Source: JAUVIB01 sp964424545
Lineage (GTDB): Bacteria > Calditrichota > Calditrichia > Calditrichales > Calditrichaceae
Direction of reading: 5' to 3'
DNA: 6,476 bases
Assembly: GCA_964424545.1 (NCBI GenBank)
Contig: CAYRJN010000208.1
Location: 1-6,476 of the forward strand
The notes under the pieces were generated by a model. The model saw nothing but the letters and a program-made list of their open reading frames with translations. It was not told the origin of the DNA and did no database searches. The translations under genes were made by a program, and so were the position numbers. Of the stretch, positions 1 to 5,087 are shown piece by piece (the first letter of the stretch is position 1; every line of letters starts with the position of its first letter).

Positions 1-531
1 CTCGTGATAACGTTTATATTGCGTTTCGTACACAGCGTCTTCAAAATCACGATGAGATCCTTTTATGCCGAACCACACCGCGCCGGCCGCGCCAAAAAGT
101 CCCATAGAAATATAGGGGTTCATATCCACTTCCATGCCATTTAAAGCGATACCCATAGCCGTGCCGAGCGCCGCGCCCAATACCAATCCGCCCGCGCCGT
201 AAGACAGCATTTTGGAAGCCTTTTTATTGTTTTTAATCTCGGTCACGGGAATCACATTACCGTTGAAATCATAATAAACATCCGCATCACTGATGGATTT
301 TATATCGATATAATTTAACGTCTCTTTTTTATGAGATTCGGAATCGATGTAAATCAGTTTGTTATCTTCTTTTTTTATTATCAAACCCTCTTTCAAAACG
401 GCGTTATTCATAAAGATTTTTGCGGATGCCTGCGGATAAACGTTCTCTTTTGTCAGCGCTTTGTGCCCACTGCAGCTATACACAGCAAACAGACTCATTG
501 AGATAATAATATTAATCATTATTTTTTTCAT
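1..531 (-). CDS. Glycine-zipper lipoprotein, C-terminal part beyond the window
   Basis: The open frame starts at the ATG on 531-529 and runs off the left edge after 177 codons without a stop. A strong AAGGAG ribosome binding site lies about 7 nt upstream. The N-terminus is MKK followed by a hydrophobic stretch (residues 4-18) and VYSC, so Cys20 is the likely lipidated residue; Tyr at -2 makes the lipobox imperfect. Residues 30-100 are polar and probably form a small beta-rich domain (for example LIYIDSES, YIDIKSI). Residues 111-132 are hydrophobic with a perfect glycine zipper, G115-x3-G119-x3-G123-x3-G127, and a second Gly/Ala-rich segment follows at 141-158 (GLFGAAGAVWFGIKG). Such paired segments usually insert in or associate with membranes. 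I do not recognise the family, and the function is unknown. The export and lipid anchor are well supported, the membrane role is inferred. Confidence 0.8.
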   Translation of the reverse strand, partial: MKKIMINIIISMSLFAVYSCSGHKALTKENVYPQASAKIFMNNAVLKEGLIIKKEDNKLIYIDSESHKKETLNYIDIKSISDADVYYDFNGNVIPVTEIKNNKKASKMLSYGAGGLVLGAALGTAMGIALNGMEVDMNPYISMGLFGAAGAVWFGIKGSHRDFEDAVYETQYKRYHE

Positions 532-661
532 AACAATCTCCTTTTTTATCAAGACCAAAACAAATTAACATCTTTAAATAGTTTAAATACAAATAGTTAT
601 AAATCAAACCGCTTATACATAGACTAGAATAAGACCTTATGGAAAGCGGCCGTTTCTCGTT
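532..661. other. Intergenic region between divIVA and the lipoprotein gene
   Basis: This 130-bp AT-rich gap lies between two leftward genes and should hold the end of the divIVA transcript and the promoter of the lipoprotein gene. I see two short inverted repeats close to the divIVA stop: ATAAG-AC-CTTAT at 629-640 and an imperfect GAAAGCGGCCGTTTC at 642-656. Neither is followed by a T-tract in the leftward direction, so neither is a convincing terminator for divIVA. No clear -35/-10 pair stands out for the lipoprotein gene; TTGATT near 580-610 on the minus strand is only a weak candidate. Confidence 0.5.
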
Positions 662-1408
662 TTATTTTAACACTTCATCAATATCAATATTATCGCCGAA
701 GATATCTTTGAAGAAATCATCGCCGTTTTCCTTATTTTTTTTGCCCTTATCAGCCGGTATATCGGAAGCGTCCGTATCCTTTGGAGAATTTTCCACTGTT
801 TTCTTTTCCGAAGGCATCTTTATTTCCGGCATTTCTTTTTCCTCCTTTACCTCTTTTTCTTCAGGGCCGCTTTCCGTTGCCGTTTGTGCTTTTTTTATTG
901 GCACAGGAGACGATGACGTTTTTTTTACCGGGACATTGGACTTTTTCTTAAGCGGCGCATCGTCTATGGATAGTACATCCAACAGTTCGATATGGGAAGA
1001 CAGCACATGTTTCAAACGGGTTATCAACGAATCCTTTTGGCGCTTAAGCGCCCTTACTTCTTCCTGCATTTTATGAACTTCACTGCGCGCCCGTTCTACC
1101 AATTGAATAGCCGCAAGCTGTGCCTCTTTTTTTATCAGGTTAGCCTCTTTAACGGAATTCTCTTTAGACTTCTGAGAAGTTTTCTGCACATTATACAAGG
1201 TCTGTTTTAGGGTTTTTTCAGCCTCTCTAAAATGCTTGAGATCGGCTTCCATCGAGACAAGCTCTTTTTGCAGTCGCTCATTTTCATTGAGTAGCGTTTC
1301 ATACTCTCCGGCAACCAATTCAAGAAAGGTTTCCACTTCAACGGCATCATAACCGCGCATGGATTTCTTAAATTCCTGATTGCGTATTTCAATGGGCATT
1401 ATTTTCAT
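662..1408 (-). CDS. DivIVA domain-containing coiled-coil protein
   Basis: The N-terminal 35 residues carry the DivIVA signature: PIEIRNQEFKKSMRGYDAVEV followed by a short linker into a long coiled coil. The F-x4-RGYD-x-VEV-x-x-FL pattern is the membrane-binding N-domain that recognises curved membrane at poles and septa in Gram-positive homologues. Residues about 33-145 are heptad-rich and charged (coiled coil, oligomerisation). Residues about 150-230 form a Lys/Glu/Pro/Ser-rich low-complexity linker, and the protein ends in an acidic, hydrophobic tail (DDFFKDIFGDNIDIDEVLK). It is longer than minimal DivIVA proteins because of this linker and tail. The start at 1408 has GGAGG 6 nt upstream, which favours it over the in-frame Met4 (1399), whose spacing would be 15 nt. 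The start overlaps the yggS stop as ATGA, so translation is likely coupled. A role in polar or septal organisation is known for the family; in this diderm organism it is inferred. Confidence 0.9.
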   Translation of the reverse strand: MKIMPIEIRNQEFKKSMRGYDAVEVETFLELVAGEYETLLNENERLQKELVSMEADLKHFREAEKTLKQTLYNVQKTSQKSKENSVKEANLIKKEAQLAAIQLVERARSEVHKMQEEVRALKRQKDSLITRLKHVLSSHIELLDVLSIDDAPLKKKSNVPVKKTSSSPVPIKKAQTATESGPEEKEVKEEKEMPEIKMPSEKKTVENSPKDTDASDIPADKGKKNKENGDDFFKDIFGDNIDIDEVLK

Positions 1409-2103
1409 TTTACCCCTCCGCGGCTGCCGAAAATGGCTGTTCCTACGCGTATCATAGTGCTCCCTTCTTCTATAGCAATCTCAAAATCCTGAGACATTCC
1501 CATGGAAAGTGTCTCAATTTCTGATTGTTCAGCCGTTGTCGCTAACTTTTCGCGAATTGTTCTAAGCTGTCGGAATGAAGCTCTAATTTGATCTTCATTC
1601 GTTGTTAACGGCCCTATGGTCATCAATCCGCGAACCTTTATATTTTTTAGTTCCCTTATTTCTTGAACCCTTTCAAAAACATCATCGGGTTTTAACCCGA
1701 ATTTCGACGCTTCCCCGCTGGTATTAACTTCAATTAAAACCGATAGTTGTCGCTCTTTTTTTACCGCGAAAGCGGATAGAGATTCAGCCAAAGCAATAGA
1801 ATCAACCGAATGAATTAATGAAGCGTACGGCACAACATATTTTATTTTGTTGCTTTGCAAATGCCCGATAAAATGCCATTCGATGTCCTGCGGGAGCTGC
1901 GGCGCTTTATCCCTTAACTCCTGCGCTTTATTTTCACCGAACACGCGCAATCCCGCCGTATACGCATCACCGATTACCTCAGCGGGAAAGGTTTTTGAAA
2001 CGGCTATCAGTTTTATTTCTTCGGGCAAACGACCGCTGCGCTTACAAGCGCTTTCAACAGCTTTGCGGACTTTTTGAACTCTCTCTGCTATTCCCATTAT
2101 CAT
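1405..2103 (-). CDS. yggS: YggS/PLPBP family pyridoxal-5'-phosphate homeostasis protein
   Basis: This is a cytosolic single-domain TIM-barrel protein of the YggS/PROSC (PLPBP, YlmE) family, which binds PLP and buffers it rather than catalysing a reaction. Family landmarks are all present: LIAVSKT with the PLP-binding lysine (Lys37 from this start), FGENKAQEL, WHFIGHLQSNK, a VDS motif, the IEVNTSGEASKFG strand, RGLMTIGP, and the phosphate-binding end LSMGMSQDFEIAIEEGSTMIRVGTAIFG. Length (232 residues) is normal. I chose the ATG at 2103. An ATG two codons later (2097) fits the alignment with the E. coli protein about as well, and a TTG at 2121 would add six residues not seen in the family. None of these has a clear Shine-Dalgarno sequence, which is unlike its neighbours. 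The gene ends in an ATGA overlap with divIVA. YlmE is also found close to divIVA in Gram-positive genomes. Confidence 0.95.
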   Translation of the reverse strand: MIMGIAERVQKVRKAVESACKRSGRLPEEIKLIAVSKTFPAEVIGDAYTAGLRVFGENKAQELRDKAPQLPQDIEWHFIGHLQSNKIKYVVPYASLIHSVDSIALAESLSAFAVKKERQLSVLIEVNTSGEASKFGLKPDDVFERVQEIRELKNIKVRGLMTIGPLTTNEDQIRASFRQLRTIREKLATTAEQSEIETLSMGMSQDFEIAIEEGSTMIRVGTAIFGSRGGVK

Positions 2104-2150
2104 AAGTTTAAAGTTACACAATTAATGAAATTAATGCAATTAATGCGCAT
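2100..2150 (-). other. Possible 16-codon leader ORF before yggS
   Basis: An ATG at 2150 opens a frame encoding MRINCINFINCVTLNL. The 9-bp tandem repeat gives the I-N-C/F triplets. The TGA overlaps the yggS ATG at 2103 (ATGA). yggS has no visible Shine-Dalgarno, so termination here could deliver ribosomes to it. There is no good ribosome binding site for the small ORF itself, so support is weak. Confidence 0.22.
2120..2146. repeat. Three tandem copies of a 9-bp repeat
   Basis: Read on the plus strand this is AATTAATGA, AATTAATGC, AATTAATGC: three head-to-tail 9-bp units differing at one position. It fills about half of the 57-bp gap between the DUF3467 gene and yggS, immediately upstream of the yggS start. 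On the minus strand the units lie in the frame of a tiny ORF (2100-2150). Copy number could vary by slippage. Confidence 0.85.
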
Positions 2151-2160
2151 CCTGAAGTTA

Positions 2161-2463
2161 TCAGTTATTCGTAAATCCCATACTTTTTGCGCCGGTATTT
2201 TTACCCTGAATTTTAATCTCGCCGAACTGCGCTTCATATTTTTTAACATTTTCTTCAAGGGCCATTAAAAGGCCTTTGGCATGTTGTGGAGCCATAATGA
2301 TACGCGAATAAACTTTTGCTTTGGGTTTTCCCGGAAGAACGCGCGTAAAATCCAATACGAATTCCGCCGGAGAATGAGCAATCAAGACAAGATTACTGTA
2401 AATACCCTCGGCTTCTTTTTCACCCAATTCTATATTTATCTGATTTTCCTGATTTGCTGTCAT
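2161..2463 (-). CDS. DUF3467 domain-containing protein
   Basis: The 100-residue protein matches the DUF3467 pattern as I know it: INIELGEKEAEGIYSNLV leading into a strand with SNLVLIAHSPAEFVLDF (residues 23-39), then a PGKPKAKVYSRIIMAP segment (44-59) and a helix HAKGLLMALEENVKKYEAQFGEI (61-83). It has no signal peptide or membrane segment and is presumably cytoplasmic. The molecular function of the family is not known to me; members are widespread in Bacteroidota, related phyla and some other bacteria, and the fold resembles short beta-sheet adaptor proteins. The start has a strong GGGAGGA ribosome binding site 4 nt upstream. It is the first gene of the leftward block, 57 bp upstream of yggS, and is probably co-transcribed with yggS and divIVA. 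Confidence 0.9.
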   Translation of the reverse strand: MTANQENQINIELGEKEAEGIYSNLVLIAHSPAEFVLDFTRVLPGKPKAKVYSRIIMAPQHAKGLLMALEENVKKYEAQFGEIKIQGKNTGAKSMGFTNN

Positions 2464-2507
2464 ACTTCCTCCCGACTGTTTATTTTTATTATCATAAATT
2501 CAATCAT
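2460..2507 (-). other. Possible 15-codon leader ORF before the DUF3467 gene
   Basis: An ATG at 2507 opens a frame encoding MIEFMIIKINSREEV, and its TGA overlaps the ATG of the DUF3467 gene (ATGA). A weak GGAAG lies 4-5 nt upstream. Because the DUF3467 gene has its own strong ribosome binding site inside this ORF, coupling is possible but not needed. An ORF this short can arise by chance. Confidence 0.2.
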
Positions 2508-2726
2508 TTTCTTCCAAATCGCTAATCAATCATCGCAAATATTCACACGTCTTGAAATAAATTCGGAATTTGATGACTATTTCCTCCGATCAACGGACTA
2601 AAAAAAAGCTGGCAATTAATATGGTTCGGAGATTTCTCTTTGCCTCCCCCATGCGGTATTATCAAAATAATTTTATTAATTGAATTACAAAGCCACATTA
2701 TCACCTTCTGTACCAGATCGATTTTA

Positions 2727-2757
2727 TTGTTTTATAGCGTTATTTTTTTTAATTTTG
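2727..2757 (+). promoter_or_regulatory. Candidate dnaG promoter
   Basis: TTGTTT (2727-2732) lies 17 bp before TAATTT (2750-2755), a sigma70-like arrangement. The same bases also fit the Bacteroidota primary-sigma pattern TTG-N20-TAnnTTTG (TTG 2727-2729, TAATTTTG 2750-2757). The predicted start of transcription, about 2762, leaves a leader of roughly 45 nt before dnaG. This is a motif match in AT-rich DNA, so confidence is limited. Confidence 0.4.
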
Positions 2758-2758
2758 T

Positions 2759-2787
2759 AATTTAGTCAAATTGGAACTACCAGTCAA
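2759..2787 (-). promoter_or_regulatory. Candidate leftward promoter for DUF3467-yggS-divIVA
   Basis: On the minus strand TTGACT (2787-2782) is followed after exactly 17 bp by TAAATT (2764-2759), close to the sigma70 consensus in both boxes and spacing. Transcription would start near 2752 and give a leader of almost 290 nt before the DUF3467 start. The core faces the candidate dnaG promoter and the two initiation regions overlap. Confidence 0.35.
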
Positions 2788-2807
2788 GAAAAGGCGTTGC
2801 GGCTTCC

Positions 2808-4628
2808 ATGAAAATTTCAGAAGAAAAAGTAGACGAAATCCGATCTTCCACCAATATTGTTCACTATATTTCTCAGTATCTAAATCTGCAAAAAGATGGG
2901 AAGAATTTTAAGGCTCTCTGCCCTTTTCACACGGAAAAGACACCCTCGTTTAAAATCAATCCCGAAAAACAAATTTTCCACTGTTTCGGCTGCGGAAAAG
3001 GCGGCAATGTTTTAACTTTTATTATGGAATACGAACATCTCAGTTTTCCCGAAGCCCTTAAACGCGCCGCCGATTTTTCAGGAATACAAATTACCATAGA
3101 GGAAAAAGACGAAGAAGCGGAAAATTATTTTCAAAAATTATATGATATCAATGAAAAAGCCTGTCGTTTTTTTGAAGAATCGCTGCATAAGCCGCAAAAC
3201 AAAACGAAATTAAACTATTTTATTAACCGCCAATTATCCATGGAAACCATAAAAGCCTTTCGTCTCGGCTTTGCACCCGATTCTTATGACAAACTTTTAG
3301 ATTACTTAAAATCCGAAAAAGTTGATTTAGCAGAAGCACAAAAGCTCGGCTTGATTCAGGAAAAGCAGAGCGAAAAGGGTTACTACGCCAAGTTCCGTTA
3401 TCGCGTGATGTTCCCTTTTATGAATACGACGGGAAAAATTATCGGCTTCGGCGGACGAAAGCTGCGCGAAGAGCAACAACCGAAATATTTAAACAGTCCG
3501 GAAAGTCCTGTTTATAAAAAAGGACAAATTCTATACGGCCTTCATCTCGCCGTACAATCCATCCGTCAAAACAATTACGTCATTCTCGTAGAGGGCTATT
3601 TTGATCTTCTGCGATTATATGAATCCGGCATCAGAAACGTAACAGCGAGCAGCGGAACAGCCTTAACCGATGCGCAGGCTCGGTTATTGCGCCGTTATAC
3701 TCAAAATGTATACATCTCTTACGACGGCGATACGGCCGGCGTTAAAGCCGCCATTAAGAATGCATACATTCTGGAAAACAACGGATTAAACGCTTTTATT
3801 ATCCCTTTACCTGAAGAAGACGACCCCGACACCTATATTTTGGAAAACGGCGTTAAAGCCTATAACAACCTGCTCGATCAAAAAGTTCAGCCCTTAAATT
3901 TCGAAATCGACGCTTTTCTACGGCTTAATAAAAATCCGTCTCTTGAGGATAAAAACGCTTTTATCAACGAAACACTCAACAATCTTATTAATCAGCCGGA
4001 TGCGGTCAAAATAGGACTCTATCTGCACCTATTAGCCGACCGACTGCAAATTAACGAATCATTGATTATCGACCAATTTAATCGTTATAAAAAAGCAAGG
4101 CTAAAACGCAATCGTCAAATGACGGAAGCCGCTACGCAAGAACCGGAACATGAAACAAAAAAAGCGCCGAAACTCTATACAGGACAGCATAAAGCCGAAG
4201 AAGGGCTGATTAAACTATTAATCAATCAGTCCAAAGACATCCGTAATTATATAATCGAACATGTGCGTTATGATTTTTTTGAAAACGAAGACTATATTAA
4301 ACTTTATGAATATATTATCGAAGAATTTGAAGAAAACGGTGATATTGATATAGGCAAGATGATTGAGTATTTCAAAGAAGATGAAAAACTCGTACAGATT
4401 ATAAGCGATGCCGTTATGTTTGATACGGCAAATCCCGAAAAATTCTCGCGAGATTGTATCTATCAACTGGAAATATGGCAGCTACAAAAACAATCTCAGG
4501 AACTTAGCGCCGTTATTAAAGCGGAAAAGGACTCTTTGGATACACTGTTACACTATACGGCGGAATTAACCAAAATCAGGCGCAAGATAGACGTTTTACA
4601 AAAGGAAATGAGAATTTACAGAAAATAA
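2808..4628 (+). CDS. dnaG: DNA primase DnaG
   Basis: DnaG makes the RNA primers for lagging-strand and origin synthesis and works with the replicative helicase DnaB. The 606-residue protein has the normal length and domain order. An N-terminal CHC2 zinc domain has Cys38, His41, Cys59 and Cys62 (CPFHTEKTPSF ... HCFGCGKGG). The RNA-polymerase domain carries FRYRVMFPF-x4-GKIIGFGGR (196-217) and PKYLNSPESPVYKKG (225-239). The TOPRIM catalytic core has VEGYFD with Glu262 and Asp266, the SSGTALT loop (281-287), and YDGDTAG with metal-binding Asp306 and Asp308; EDDPDTYI follows at 337-344. Residues about 430-460 are a polar linker, and 460-606 form the helical C-terminal domain that contacts DnaB. 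All catalytic residues are present. The ATG at 2808 begins the typical EE-x-VDEIR-x-x-xNIV start of the family; its Shine-Dalgarno is weak (AAAAGG about 14 nt away). Neither rpsU nor rpoD flanks it here. Confidence 0.98.
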   Translation: MKISEEKVDEIRSSTNIVHYISQYLNLQKDGKNFKALCPFHTEKTPSFKINPEKQIFHCFGCGKGGNVLTFIMEYEHLSFPEALKRAADFSGIQITIEEKDEEAENYFQKLYDINEKACRFFEESLHKPQNKTKLNYFINRQLSMETIKAFRLGFAPDSYDKLLDYLKSEKVDLAEAQKLGLIQEKQSEKGYYAKFRYRVMFPFMNTTGKIIGFGGRKLREEQQPKYLNSPESPVYKKGQILYGLHLAVQSIRQNNYVILVEGYFDLLRLYESGIRNVTASSGTALTDAQARLLRRYTQNVYISYDGDTAGVKAAIKNAYILENNGLNAFIIPLPEEDDPDTYILENGVKAYNNLLDQKVQPLNFEIDAFLRLNKNPSLEDKNAFINETLNNLINQPDAVKIGLYLHLLADRLQINESLIIDQFNRYKKARLKRNRQMTEAATQEPEHETKKAPKLYTGQHKAEEGLIKLLINQSKDIRNYIIEHVRYDFFENEDYIKLYEYIIEEFEENGDIDIGKMIEYFKEDEKLVQIISDAVMFDTANPEKFSRDCIYQLEIWQLQKQSQELSAVIKAEKDSLDTLLHYTAELTKIRRKIDVLQKEMRIYRK

Positions 4629-4631
4629 TCT

Positions 4632-4647
4632 TGTGACTGGTATCACA
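4632..4647. promoter_or_regulatory. CRP-like palindromic operator
   Basis: The bases read TGTGA-CTGGTA-TCACA, a perfect match to both half-sites and the 6-bp spacing of the consensus bound by CRP (cAMP receptor protein). It begins 3 bp after the dnaG stop and 64 bp before the response regulator start. Its centre (4639.5) is about 40 bp upstream of the start predicted from the GATAAT at 4667-4672, as in class II activated promoters. It does not fit the FNR consensus (TTGAT-N4-ATCAA). The same bases could instead form a 5-bp RNA hairpin at the dnaG 3' end, but no T-tract follows. Confidence 0.55.
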
Positions 4648-4666
4648 CCTGCATATTGCTTATATT

Positions 4667-4672
4667 GATAAT
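4667..4672 (+). promoter_or_regulatory. Candidate -10 element for the response regulator operon
   Basis: GATAAT differs from TATAAT at one base. There is no recognisable -35 hexamer 17 bp upstream, because that position overlaps the edge of the CRP-like palindrome. A missing -35 is typical of activator-dependent promoters. A second possible -10, TATAAC, lies at 4674-4679. Confidence 0.4.
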
Positions 4673-4697
4673 CTATAACAGAATTTAAAATCAGAAA

Positions 4698-4708
4698 GGG
4701 GAGTCCCC
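4698..4708 (+). promoter_or_regulatory. Ribosome binding site inside a GGGG-AGT-CCCC hairpin
   Basis: GGGGAG, the best Shine-Dalgarno match for the TTG start at 4711, forms one side of a perfect small inverted repeat: GGGG (4698-4701), AGT loop, CCCC (4705-4708). In RNA the four G-C pairs would hide the ribosome binding site two bases before the start codon. The site decides the TTG start, as no ATG is available nearby. Confidence 0.5.
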
Positions 4709-4710
4709 AA

Positions 4711-5073
4711 TTGCAAACCGACATTCTCGTTATAGACGATAATGTTTCTCATTTGGAAACCGTCTCGGAATACTTTCACCAAAGCGGTTACAATACGACA
4801 ATCGTATCCGACCCGAGAGAGGCGATTAATATTATTATTGAGAAAAAACCGAGAATTATCCTGCTTGACATTATGATGCCCTTTATGGACGGGCTAACTC
4901 TTTTAAAAAGGATCAAAGATAACGAAGAAATACGATCAACCCCCGTAATTGTGCTTTCCGGTAAGATATTTCCGCCTGAAATGAAAAAGGCCATTGCCCT
5001 CGGCGCCGAAAAGTACCTGACAAAACCGGTAAAAAGCTCGGAACTGCTATCCATCATTAAACAATATTTATAA
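4711..5073 (+). CDS. Single-domain (CheY-like) response regulator
   Basis: The 120-residue protein is a receiver domain alone, with no DNA-binding or enzymatic output domain. It has every residue needed for phosphotransfer: the acidic pair Asp9-Asp10 (VIDDN), phosphoacceptor Asp53 (IILLDIMMPFMDG), Ser83 in place of the switch Thr (VIVLSG), and Lys105 in the LTKPV motif. The start is TTG, supported by a GGGGAG ribosome binding site and by the fact that VIDD begins at the usual distance from it. No histidine kinase is in the window, so its partner is unknown. It sits 14 bp before the metal-hydrolase gene and is probably co-transcribed with it. It could act as a phosphate-controlled partner of that enzyme or in an unrelated relay; the pairing is an inference. 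Confidence 0.93.
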   Translation: MQTDILVIDDNVSHLETVSEYFHQSGYNTTIVSDPREAINIIIEKKPRIILLDIMMPFMDGLTLLKRIKDNEEIRSTPVIVLSGKIFPPEMKKAIALGAEKYLTKPVKSSELLSIIKQYL

Positions 5074-5087
5074 ATTAAGGAATTGCT

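Larger units (their letters stand above)
2464..2807. other. 344-bp divergent intergenic region
   Basis: This AT-rich stretch separates the leftward DUF3467-yggS-divIVA block from rightward dnaG and must hold both promoters. It contains the candidate promoters at 2727-2757 (toward dnaG) and 2759-2787 (toward DUF3467), an imperfect inverted repeat at 2621-2652, and a 15-codon ORF on the minus strand at 2460-2507. No tRNA, known riboswitch core or larger credible gene is visible. If the leftward promoter is real, the DUF3467 mRNA has a leader of nearly 290 nt. Confidence 0.6.

Noticed and set aside
629..640. ATAAG-AC-CTTAT inverted repeat as an operator
   Set aside because: It is short, AT-rich and matches no regulator consensus I know; its place near the divIVA stop makes a role unclear.
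642..656. GAAAGCGGCCGTTTC inverted repeat as a divIVA terminator
   Set aside because: The stem has a bulge, and leftward there is no T-tract. A T-rich tail exists only in the rightward direction, where no gene ends.
639..1076. Open frame of 145 codons on the plus strand opposite divIVA
   Set aside because: It is Ser/Phe-rich antisense of the Lys/Glu-rich divIVA linker, shows no family pattern and has no ribosome binding site.
2281..2601. Open frame of 106 codons on the plus strand across the DUF3467 gene and the gap
   Set aside because: It mostly lies opposite a well-supported DUF3467 gene; the extra part is Ile/Phe-rich as expected from AT-rich non-coding DNA.
2464..2807. Known riboswitch or tRNA in the large gap
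   Set aside because: No conserved core such as those of TPP, cobalamin, SAM or c-di-GMP switches, and no tRNA arms or CCA-adjacent TpsiC sequence, were seen.
4632..4647. TGTGA/TCACA as the intrinsic terminator of dnaG
   Set aside because: Only five pairs, and CCTGCAT follows rather than a T-run; the operator reading fits better.
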